From Oscheius sp. JU75 (taxonomy: Eukaryota > Nematoda > Chromadorea > Rhabditida > Rhabditidae), in NCBI GenBank assembly GCA_037178855.1, contig JASJZC010000007.1:5270001-5334000 (forward strand): a stretch of DNA of 64,000 nucleotides, read 5' to 3'. Under the pieces are notes generated by a model. That model searched no databases and was not told where the DNA came from. It worked only from the letters and a program-made list of their open reading frames with translations. The translations under genes were made by a program, and so were the position numbers. Shown here piece by piece: positions 33,934-46,500 of this stretch (position 1 is the stretch's first letter; each line of letters begins with the position of its first letter).

Positions 33934-36900
33934 CTTTTTATTACCTACACCATAACTTTCACTTTCCCCATTCTCTACTTTGTCTTTATTCCTCTCTGCC
34001 TCTCAATAGCATAGTCACTCCCTCGGGTACCGTTTTCTCTATTCTCACTTTCCGCCTACTGAAAATTCTCTCCTGCCATAATATTTATTCGAGCAGCTTT
34101 GTCTGTACGTTGTAATAAAGTTGCTGGTGACGCGATGTTATCTTCCGGTCGACACCTCGGCGGATAACATTAAGTGGAAGAGTCACTGACCGTAAAGCCT
34201 ATCTGATTCTCATTCCTCAACTTGTCGTTGGGCTAATCCAAATAGAGTTGTCTGTAATTTGTCTGTATGAAGTCCTACATTCAACGAAGAGACGGAGAGT
34301 GTTTGAGCTCTTGCGTGCCAAGTGGACGTGTATCGCTGTGTCCTCCACAAATAATCTGCGAGCCCCCCTGCTGGAGACCTCGAACGGGTCGAACTTTGTC
34401 TTCCACACAGTTCGCATTTTATGGTCTGTTTACGATTTCTGAAGTCTGCGCACTACCATCAACCATTAGGCCGACAGAGTGCCCATTCTCTTTATCCAAT
34501 GTTTCAAACATTCATTTTGTAGGAAGAAGCTAATGCTAACTCATTGTCGCCTCGCGAACTGCTGGCCTGGACATCTTGAAAAATGGCCACGTTACGAAGC
34601 TTACAACCATTGACAAATGGGAGACCTGGCTACTCCAGTGAACACTTTCAATCCTACTTACCATTGCCTCGTTTCCTTTTCCTGTTTCTTTTCATTTTCT
34701 GTTGCATAATCGGATGCAAGGGATCACGTTAATCCGAATACTATTGGAAGTCAGAAGAGAACTTTCAAATTTAACGAGCATTGATCTCTGACGGGTGGGT
34801 ATTTGTGACCGTTACTTATCAGTAGTCTGTCTATTGATTCATTCATTTTGTACACCGTTTGAGATAGCCCGAACCAAGATTATTCAACTCTTGAACGTCC
34901 CAAAATACTGACTCACATCTTAAAGGACATGTTCCGCCGACTAAAAGCAGTCCCTCGTGTGCTGTCTGTCGTCCCATTTTGGCTCGTTTTTGTTCTAAAT
35001 GTCACCAGTCCCTCTCATACTACTTTTTTCCTTCTCCAAAAGTTAGGTTCTGAACCGGACCGCCCGTTATATACTGTTTACGCGCCTTCTTAGCAGCCAT
35101 TCTGGCATTGAGACCTGATTAGAAGTCTCTCTTTTGTGCTTCCTATTAGACGCCAATCGCTTCCGGTTCGATTTTCCAGGCGAAATCTATTGTGACTGTT
35201 TGCAAATCCGCCAACGGCATTGATTACAGAGGCTCGTCTATCTCGCCCCGCTGACCACTTGACCCCACTTGGTCACACCTCAATACTGAGCTCCTCTTGG
35301 TAAATTTGTTTCCCGAGGGGAAGTGAATAAAAACAAGAGGTCGTTTCTGGGGAGTGGCGAGGGAGGCAGCTTGTAAAAAGCGCGACAGGCGCCGTCTCAC
35401 TGTTTCAGTGGGCAGCCATGTGGTCAGTCGACAGCTGGCGCGAACACTGCAAATTCGAATTTTGGCCGCCATCCAGCCGACTTCACACACAACTATCAAC
35501 GCCGCGTGTTCCTCCTCACACATTGATTATTGCTTTACGCAATCACAACACAATGATGATGCAAACTTACGATCAAAAAATTTTCTTTATTGTTTACCTT
35601 TCGTGAAATCGCTGATTATGATTGAAGACGATAAGTCAAGACTTTTGAAAACGCCACAACTGCTTTCACGAACTGATTCGCTGTACATCCAACGTTTATC
35701 TACCCATAACTATTTTCATTTTTGTCATTATAAGTGGAAACAATTAATGATTGTTGCCTTATCTGAATTTTTATGTTTTTTAAATCCAGAATGGTAGTAA
35801 CGACATAAAACGAGACTTTACACCTACAAAGTAAACCTCATTGGATTCGGTTATCGGATTAATCGAACTGACAGCCCAATGGCAGGACTGATGCGACCGC
35901 GACCCAACAGTCCGTAATTCCATCCTTCCCGTTCTCTTTACTGCATTTTTTGCGTTCGTTTACTATCTGAACGTTATCAAAAGGTATTTTTTTGGAAAAT
36001 GCTTTAAAAATATAATCATACTATACAGTTTCCGAGTTACTTCCATCTACAATATGATTTCAAATAATTTTCCGTTGCAAATGTGCAATTGGATTAGTAT
36101 CCGCCTGTCCAGTAGTATTCCCAATAGGCTCAATTCACCGACTGCCGACCTCTGCTATTGTTCTGTCCGTTCAACAAATAGCTCACCTAGGGGTGCGAAC
36201 AGTCTACCAAAACATCTCTACTTGGTTTCTTGCATTCTTTTCGAACCAAATTTTCGAAATTTGTTTTGACCTTGTTAGTCGTTTGATAGGAGCGATGTCA
36301 CCACATCGGGATGTTCACATCTGGCATTCTTTTGTCTTGAGTCCACTTCCACCTGTCCTTTGCTCTGCTTTCGCTCACAGTCATCTGACGAAATTAGCAT
36401 TTCCCGCTCATTCAGTCTTCTTCCTCGATACATCATGTCTTTCTCTATTCTCTAATTCATCTCTTCCTGTCCACGTCGCGCGCTCGTTTTTTTGAACGGG
36501 TTTCTCGTTCAAACGTTTCCCGGCCGGGCAGCTTTCCCTGCTTGAGAACGCCGTCTCTTATTCAGCTCACTTTTTGTCTTTTTCTCACTGCTCAAAGATA
36601 ACAAAGAATTTTCTGTTACACAATTGGAAGAACCTTCTGAGGACAGTTGGTAGCCAGTGCAAATAACTACCCATCCATCACTGACTCGGACACGTTTTGG
36701 TGCTGGCTAAGTGAATGCCCTGATCTACTAGAATGCTTTTGGCTTTTACTATGTTTTCTATTTCCAACAGCTGTCTTTTATGAGCTGTAGCTCATTCGTA
36801 AAGTACTGCCAGTGGTGGAAAATGTTCCCATGTCGAACATATCGTTGCTATTTCTCCTTTTAGTGTGAAGAAGCTGGCATTTTATCTCTTGCCTGTACAA

Positions 36901-37567
36901 TAATTAGTTTTCAGCAATACTGATTCTTAGAATTTTTTTCTCGTCACTCCTTAGCAGGAAGAAGCATTCTTTAAAACTACTTGTTTTTGATGTTTATGTA
37001 CTTTACCGGTTGTGTACTGCGATGTTTTCAAACATTTCACCGTTTTTCCATCCCAAGTCACGCGAGTGTACTGCCATTCTATTGAAAAAGTGATTTCTTT
37101 CTTGATTACTTGCCATTTACGCTGCCCGTTATGCGTTTTATTGCCCCGCTTTTCACCACCTAATCAGCCGCTGGCTTCTTATCTGAAATTGCTGGAAAGG
37201 GCAGCACCTGCGACCACTGTCCTTTTACCGATGTCTCAAAAATTGTATAGATGCGTTTTGCGGTTTTCATCCATCAGATCCGAGCTAATAGCTCGTCCTG
37301 TGGTAAATAATTCTGCTCTGCGGCACCTGTCGTCAGTTCTTGTCTAAGTTTTGATTGATCATTCAGAGCATTCTCCATTCTTCAATACTCTACATATGTG
37401 TTTCCTTCTTTTTTCGTATTTTATTACAGTCGTTTTCAGTCATCATCCTACTGGGGGATGAGCTCCGACTAACGTTTCTCGTCAGTATCCCTTCGTTGGA
37501 TACTTTCATCAATTCACTTCAGTAACTTTCTGGTTACGAAATTTCTTAAAGTACAAAACACCAAAAC
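33934..37567. other. Long upstream region of the KASH gene
   Basis: About 3.6 kb with the 3' end of acyltransferase copy 2 (AATAAA at 34114-34119) and then no supported gene. The frames found at 34248-34533, 35354-35797 and 36193-36495 are pyrimidine-rich and show no similarity or partner exons. The region most likely carries promoter elements or untranslated exons of the KASH gene. Confidence 0.4.
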
Positions 37568-40500
37568 ATGTCGGAGTTGGAGAATATGATCCGTCCACTG
37601 GAAACGTCGATCTCGGTAAGAATGACCTCCTGATAGCCGGATAGCTTTTTCAACCTTAGGCTGTTTGTATTGGCCACGCTCCATGATCCACGCGCGCCGG
37701 GCATGATATCTCCAAGTTTATTTGCTCGAGCCTTTCTTTTTGATGGCTGTCAAAATGCGTTTCACAGGCCTCGTCGAGAGAAACATTCCGGATTCGCTGC
37801 CAAACAATCTATAACCTCGATCCTTCAGGGCGGCAATTCGACGATGGTTTAGAATGAAAAAATACGCGGGGTTCAACTGATTAATAAGTTGTCACGGCCA
37901 TCATCTTTTTGCAATAAGAATGCTGGGGTCGAAGCGTTCGACGAATGATTTATGTGGCCACAACGTGGTATCAGATTCAGTACTCCTCAGATTTTATCTT
38001 TTGAGGCCTTGAAACGCATCCTTGTCTTGTCTAATTGGTCGCTAGTTTCCTCTTCTGTGGCATGAGCTCGAGCCAAAAAAATTAACCACATTTTCGACAT
38101 GATCATAGATATTCATGCCAAAAAAACCTCGTTTCTATATTTTACCCTAATTTAAACATTTTCAGTACGACAGCATAACCGAGATCGACCTTTTCTTTGA
38201 AAACTGCTCTTCTCTCTACAATCTCATCTTGGATGCCATTCACGATTTATCTTCAAAGGTCAGCCGTCAGCTTTGCATCACAACCGAATGTTGCGTAGTA
38301 TGCACATTTGACTAAAGACGCTCGTTTCCCTCGCGTTTAGGGCTCTTACGGCAAAATAATACGGATCAGATCCACATTTCGGCTCCAATATCATGTCTTG
38401 TACAGCGATCCCTTCGTTTTGTAGATAGGACTGTTGTGCCAGCCGGAAATGCGATATCCGTCGCCCGTGGCGGCATTGTCTCAGATCAGCGCAAATCCTC
38501 ACCCAGGGTCACGCTCTCATGCTCGCTTCAAGCTTAGCCTTGTCAATTGATTCTTCATTCTTTGGACCCTTGTCCTTGCTAGTTGTAAAGGCTATTTAGC
38601 AAACTGTATCGACTTACGTAATGATCATTCGATCGATACGCAACTCCAAGGGGTCACTCACTAGACTCCTATTCCCACTGACCCAACCATTAGCTGTCGC
38701 GTGTAACCGAAGAGCGTTCGTGAATATTAGAACATTCCCACGGGTCAGAGCTGAATCAGGATACTAGTCACCGCTATCCGTTCCTCGCGTGTCTGGTACA
38801 GATTCCTCAGTTTTTTCGCAGTTCGTACATGTAGAGATCCTCTTCCTTTTCCATCATAGAAACATGCAGTCCCTTCTTTGGGCTAGACGGCGATTTTCTC
38901 GCGTTCGAATTCCCAGTTACGCTTCGCCGCCTTCTGTTGAACCGAACAAACAGTTGCGAGCCATCTACTCCTTTACGATCTGTTCAACCTCTACCATTTT
39001 CGTTTAAACCGATGGTTAGCCAGATAACTGGCAAGATATCCCACACCGCATCGTAATTGTTTCCGCTTCCTGAAACTTGGCTGCTGCTCGTATGAGAGGG
39101 CCAGTCGGTCTCCATCGTGAATTCATTACTCTTTTTAGGCTATTCGCACTTTCTACGACATGCACTTTTTCTGTCTATGGCCCTTTAGAGTATCCAACTC
39201 GAATTACAAAGACTAAGTTGCTTAGGTCTCGTCTCTCCGAAACTCTTGCACACTCTCGACTGCGCATCTGTTGCTCTGCGTTCCACTACGGATTTATTGC
39301 TTTTTGCAGTAACATACAGGCCTGACAGAAGAAGCCATTAATAAGCGAGCAGTGGATTAGCATAAACAATTGCCAGCAGATGCCTTCTAACGAGATAACG
39401 TGGATCTTCACAGGCGCGCTTTTCAACTTCAATCTGCTATCAGTTCAAAAGTATTAGCCATATCAGTGTGCACCATTGCTTCTGTACTTTTTGTTATTTC
39501 TTTTTTTTATAGAAACACATTTTTGCGAGATCCTTTCTGATTCTTCTGTTTTTTGTGTCAAAAAGTCTGTTTGCAAGCTATTACAAGCGCAATTTTGATG
39601 CAAAAGGCTATCTATCTTCCCCGACAGGGTGGTACGGCTGTTTTCTCATAGTTGCGCACTTTCTTATAGCTCTGCGACCATCTGTGTACCTCTTTGTCGC
39701 AGCTGCCGACCTGAATCGTCTCCTCTTACGCGATCTTAGGTTAGATAAAACCCACTCTGCATTGAGCACAGTCCTAGATAGTATAGATTTTGGCATAGAA
39801 TTGTTTTTGAGCGATACCTTCGTTTGGCTACAAACTTAGATATCGCTCTTTAAGTGTTCGAGAACTAGATGCTCACTTTCTTCATAGCCTTTTCTTACAT
39901 CGATTAGTTCTCCAAACTGTCCCCATCAGACAACTGGGACACTTTTGGCACAGTTAGCGTTCACTTGGCACTCTTATTCCGCAACCCTGCCATTAAGACG
40001 AGCTATTCATCCTCATTTGCCAGCTCATTGTTCTTGAGTAATTGTCCGTGCTCCGAGTGATGAGCTCCTCGACACTCGAGAACACTCGCCTCAAACATTC
40101 CATCATCAGGTATTCCATCTAAGAAATCGTCGCCCAATTTCTATGGTTATGCCAATCTGTAATTTGAGAGGCTCTTCTTAGATGAGGGGCCTGTAAGACT
40201 GATTAGAATAATAGGGCCGAGATTGTTTGTGCTGTCTCCAGGATTAATTAAAGGACCGTCTCATTACGCTCATATCTTGAAGAATAAGGACGCGTCCGTA
40301 AGCCTCTAATTCCCATTTCCTATATCGCAATTGCTCACAACATGATCCTTTGTCTGCAAAATTTAATTGATTCCGGCCATCTTTGCAGACGCTGACATGC
40401 CAAAGACTTGAGGAGATGTCGGCGGCAGTAGCTGATGCCGGTCGTCGTCTCGTCATCGGCAATCCCGACGTTGACGGCGTTGTCGCTCTGCGCATCAACA

Positions 40501-43500
40501 CCATCAGTTCAGCTTTGGAACAGCTCAGAATTAGAAAAGGGGCAACCTCCGATTCTGAGTCATGTAGTAAGTATTTGCAAGTGTTTTATGAGAGATCTTT
40601 TCCAGGCTCACGCTCCCAAGGTTCCTCAGAAATTCGAAACTGGATTCATTCAGTGGAGAAGAGACTGAATGAACATGAACAAACTCTTCAGCAGAAGAAG
40701 AACTACCGTCCAGCTTTGACAAAGCTTTTGGCCGACCAGCAGGTAACATGTTTTCAATTTTATTTTTTAAGATCTTCTATAATCTAAAACACAAAGATAT
40801 AGATGAAAAACATGTTGATTCAAGTAAGGCGATTTTCCCTAGCTTGGAACTTTGAAAACCTGATCTCATTCTTGCAAAACGGAAAAAGAGCTTGTACTAA
40901 ATTTTGAAACGCACTGCTCTGTTTGTAACGACTGTCGGTAATGTTTTTAACCTGAACTTCAAGCAGTTCTATCGTCAATGTTTGAATTCGAGTTCTACCA
41001 TTTCTGAAATTATGGTAAAAAGTTTTAAGCGGTCAACAAATTATGACAAGTTGAACCAAAAACTGTAAACTGGCTACTAGCCAATCAGCCAGATCAGAAG
41101 CTCTTAGAAAACCTTGTGAAGTTACGGGTGGCGCCAATAATAAGGATCCCTCAAACGCTTTGTCAAACAGAAAAAAACTCTACCCTCGTGGGAGAAACCC
41201 AGTAGTTCTGCATGTCGTATAGTTCGCCTAGCATATTAAGCGGTCGGCGTCAATTTAAGCTTTTATAGTTCCGTTTTTTTTGAATCTTCTATCCTAGTTA
41301 GGATTGCTTTTGAACCCTTTGGCCTGGCCAAGAGGAAATTAACCAGGTTAGAGACTTTAAAAGAACTAAATTAGCCGGTCCCTACCGGTTGCAACCACTC
41401 TGTTGACCGGTAATGGACGACAGGTGGTTATGGGCAGCCGGGTTGCGTGTGAGGTCAACACTAATTGGCACCTTATGAATAACGAACCTTACGCTCGACA
41501 GTCGAGTCTAATAGTGACTCTCAGTCATTTTCCTTTCAGTTTAACTCCATATGGTAATTCTCTAGCTCACACCAAAAAAGGTTTTTTGGGGGTTTTCGCC
41601 TTTGAAATTACGACTTTCACGGTAGACGATACTGGTCAACAGCACCTGAAAAGCCGCATCTGTCCAGCCATTAATCCCTTTTAATGGGCCAGTCAACTAT
41701 CTGATCCTAAATGTTTTTCTTTCAAAAGCAAGCCGGCAAGTCGGCTCGGTGTCTGCCTCAGTCTACCGCCACTTTGCGCTCTTTTGGCCGTCACTGTTTC
41801 TTTACCTTTTGTCTTGCAAAGATAGCGCTAGATCTGAAGAGGACGCAGAGGGATGTACTACACCTAATCCGACGGCGACCGCAGCGCACAGTGTTTATAT
41901 ACGTATCAATCAAACAGGCGTTATCTGAGCGCATCTGCTGCACACAGTTATCGTAATACACCGGTTCCGTTTTTGCATTCTTTTTGTGTGTATTGATAAT
42001 CCTCTTCACCCGAAGTGGAGACAGCCGGTGTCGTATTGCAATTCAGGTCGGGGCTTTGTAACCGGCGCCAGTTATTATTTCAAGCCCGGATTGCTTCCCG
42101 ACTGACAGTCGACGGTTGTCGTCAAGCGTAAAAACGCAAAGACTGCGTATTACGGGCTCCTTGTCGACATTAAAACTTTGCCCTTCGCTTCGGCACTCAC
42201 AGTGAAAACTTCAGTTCTCCATATTAATCCTTTAGAAGTAGCTCATTTTGCCGGTTTGGAACCATTAGTGCATTCGACCAGTTTTGACGGCAGAAACGCC
42301 TGTCTCTTTCATTTTTTCCTCAATTTGATTCATTGGCTAATAGTCACTTGAAAAAACTGATTATTACATCAGTTTTTAAACGAGCTGTGCTTATTTTCTT
42401 CTAGAAAGTTTTTACGTGCATTCAGTTTCGGCTATGCCCAAATTTGTGGATATTGCCATATAGTAATCAGCGCCCACTCAGCCATCCATCTTTACGAGCG
42501 TCCCCGAGGCCGTCGCAGCCGGAGAATCCACCGGAATCCCGGCTTTATGCTATCACCAATTGTTTTCTTTTCTTTGCATATACTGAAAAGAACATCTTCT
42601 TGTTTCCTATAACACCCAGTGAGCGAACATGCTCGCTATTCAGAAAGTATTCACCAATACCAAACGAGCCCATTTATTCAATAGCCACCTCAGAACATAG
42701 AGATTTGCTACTGTTTTTGGCATGCAATTTGATCGATCTAACAACACTGTACAAGAAGTTCCGATAGCAAAATTGGTGCCAACCTCTCTTGTTAAGATTC
42801 CGCAGGAATGACCCTGAAATGGCCTCACAAGCCATTCATGCTATTTTCTCGACTAAACTCCGGTCTTTTCAGGTCCTCCAATTGGAGATTCAAACCGAGG
42901 GCCAAAGCCACATCAACCGGCTCTATCATTTCCTCAAGTAGGTTATCAAACAATGCGGAGAAACAATAGACTTTGCAGTTCCGAAAGTGATCCCTCCGCG
43001 GATCACTACAGTAGAAAGAAATCCAACACTGACGCTATCAGGAAGAAGTGGCACACCGTCTATCTGAACAGTCTATCTCTGCAGTTTCGCATTGAGGATC
43101 TCCTCAACAAGACTCAGGTTTGTGACGAGACTGTTATACAATCCAATTCGCGCCGCATCTGCCTCCCATGTTAGTTAGTGCCTTTGTTGGACCAACGGCC
43201 TCCAAAGGAAATGTCATCGTGGGTAGTCATGGAACATTGTTAGTGCCACCACACTTGCCTTACAAAAATTGCTCATGTTTTGTCGCTCTCGGCAGGCTGA
43301 ATGTCAGTCAACGTTTGGGTTGTAAAGGCAGCTGGACGAAAGAAGGAGCGCGGATTATACAGCGACGCCGAGACGGACATCCATTGTCTCTCTCTAACGG
43401 CAATATTCAAGCAGAGTTTAATCTTCAACTTTGCATTTCATCCTCATTCATAAAGTGAAAGTTCTGACCTGTCGTGTTTCGAACAATTGCCGATCGCTAA

Positions 43501-46500
43501 TTACATGCCAGGCGAATTTGATCCTCACCAATCATTCCGGCCTGTGGCGCTAAATTTGTACTGGAAGCTCACTGATAGAGACGCAGTCGAGGTTCAAATT
43601 GTTGTGAACTACATTGACCCTCTTATGAGCTGACAGCCGAGCGAATCATTTCAAAACGGATACCGCCTAACCGATCTGTTTGTCTGCTAACCTTGAGAGA
43701 ACCTTCTCGGTATCCCTGCTTGTATAGAAGACACTCGCGCAACAAGGTCTTGCCCTTCCGTCTCCTGTCGTCTATTGTGCCTAGTTCTTTTTGCGGCCCC
43801 AGCTCCATTATGTCCAGCTGGCAAACCACAGGTATAACTTCTTCTCCTCCATATGTTTTGCAATTGACATGAGGCAGAAAGTGCGCTGTAATTGTAAATT
43901 ATGGTTGACCCGAGAGCAGATCATATTACAAGGCTGTCGGAAGTCTAGAAAGTCTTGCCATAATCGCCAGAATTTATGCCACCACAAACTGTCTTTAGGG
44001 CGGTCCATAACTGCACAACAGTGTTCTTATCACGACTAATAGGCTGACAGCTCCGTGAGGACTGCCTCTTGCCCCATTTCTTGCCTAGACTTGTTAGATG
44101 CAGTTCTTGCCAATATTTACCTGTCACACTAGTTCCCACCGGTTGACACATAAGCGGCAAAGAGTAGGCTACGCTGGTTTTTTTTTTCTCAGAATGGCAG
44201 CCGCAGTCACCACTTTTGTACCTCTCAAAGTTTAGCTACGGTTTTGGAACGCTAGTCGCTTTTACGGCTGGTCGAAACATGGCCGGAAGAGTTTATTGTC
44301 TCTCGCAGTGGACATACGATACCACGCTCGCTCGTCACATACTCGCCTTGATTTTGTACGCATGTTCGCGATGCTTCTTTCACTATTTTGCTACTGGCAT
44401 TATTCTGCTGGCCGTCCCTTGCGTCATATTCGCATAAAATTGTTACAACCATGAGTGACGGGTGTTACATTTCGCTGAGGTCGGTCCTCAAACTCTCGAC
44501 TTGTGAATATCCATACCTTCTTAGGTCTATTTTTGTGCGGGTAGGTGGTCATACATTCCTAATCTGTGTGCGGACAGTTCATTGCGGGACATTGCTGGAT
44601 GCGCAGCCAAGCATTCTGTATTTGCGCACCTATCCAATCGAAATTCGGCTCTCTTTGACCAGGTAATTACAGGTTGATTACCGCACACCAGTCTGCATAA
44701 TTATTGTTGTCCAGTCTTTGTTCAGCCGATTGGTAGATACCTGTTTTAATTGGCTGTCATTTAGTCTGTTCGCCTGGAAAAACTTTGCGCATATGCAAAT
44801 GCACGCATTTCAATTAGCAGACCTTTCATGAAACGCATACGGTTGTATTTACTCAGGTAGCCCATAGGTTCGCATTTCACGCACTCCATCACAGTCTATC
44901 CATCCGACTGCGCGCATCTGCCTCCCTCTTCTTTATTCTATTAACTATTTGTGACAGTCCAAAAGGGGCTTAAAATTCTTGACCTTGGGGTCAAAAGCTA
45001 GATAGCTGTGTGCTCTTGGGATTTTCGCGCGTCTTTGTCATCGAGTGATGCAGGATTAGGCATGTTTTCTCGCTGTCCTTCTACAATCTTTCAATTCCTT
45101 ATAGTGTTAAAAGTCATGCACCATATTCATGTTTCCATGTTTGTCCACCTCCCATTTATTATTGGGAGAAGGCGGCGCATTTGGTTTGCGCACACTTCGT
45201 GACCTGAGAACTACCGCAACTTCTCACATTTACCATTTTCAGGAGGACTCGGATTCAGAAAGTGACGAGGAGCTGCAAGCACCACCAATTAAAAGGGCGC
45301 GTCGCGACTCTTCCGCTCGTTCAGAAGAGGCCGACGACACTCTGCCCTTTGCTGAAAGTGAATACGAATCGATCATGGATGGAAGGTGCATTTTTGTAAA
45401 GAATCAATTAGCAGATCGGACGGGAGTACGAGCTCAGCTGTGCCGGGGACAGATCACAGAGTGTTTTGACCCATAAATGGGCGCCCACAACGTTCACATC
45501 AATGTGGCTACTGTGCGAAAAGAGCCTCTTTATTACTATTGTCGCCTGGATCATCATGATTTTTAGAGCTACTGTGACATCCATCTCTTCCGATGAGTCG
45601 CCTGCCCGAGTCAGAAAGTGGGAATCAGTTCAGCAGGATATTGGCTACTCCAGTGGAGAAAACTCTGTCCACGAGGCTCTCAACTCTCTTGCCGATAATC
45701 ATACGTGAGCCTCATTTTACCAAGATGCAGGTGTCTGGCAGCTGGAATCCTCAAAAAATCGTAGTTCCGATCTGGTCCTCCCCCGTTCATCAAAAACGTA
45801 CTCCCTTTCCGTCAGTACTAGTCATGTCGTCTCCCGAAAGCCATTTCTCAAAGTTGCTCCCTATAAGACAGAACATATTTCTTTTCTTCCATAGGGCCTT
45901 TAACCGCAGTGCGTGTCCTTCGGTTGACAAATGGCTTCCATAGTAGAGTGTGAATTCGAGATAAATGTGAGAAGGCGCGTTTCAATGCGAAAAAACCTGA
46001 AGTTGATCTGTCTATTTCAGTCCAATCCGTAACTATCTGAACTCCTCCAAGATGTACTACCAAATGGCCATGGACGACGCTTCGGATGCCGAAGTGCGAA
46101 AGGCGATGGAATCCAAGCTTAATGAGGATCACGTTCACAATCAACTGTCGGAATCAATGCATGTCAGCTACGACCACAATGCCACAGCTCTAACTCTTCC
46201 AGAATACGGTAAGTTTTTCCTCGAGACTTGTTGATTATGATATCGACATGACGAGCAGACAGTTACCGCCAAATCGATAAAAATCGTGCAACTGTTTATT
46301 TCACGCCGAGACTTGCATTGTCTAGCATTTCACTGCCCGTTTTTAGTTCCACTGACTCATTTTTACTTTCAGATGAAGTGATGGCTCTCATGGACGAGCA
46401 AGACGGTCGTGTTGTTAGAAGTGACAGTTTCAATACTCAATGGAAGGAGATACACGGAGAAACTCCTCGTAAAACAAAACACGAGGTTCCGGATGCAGCC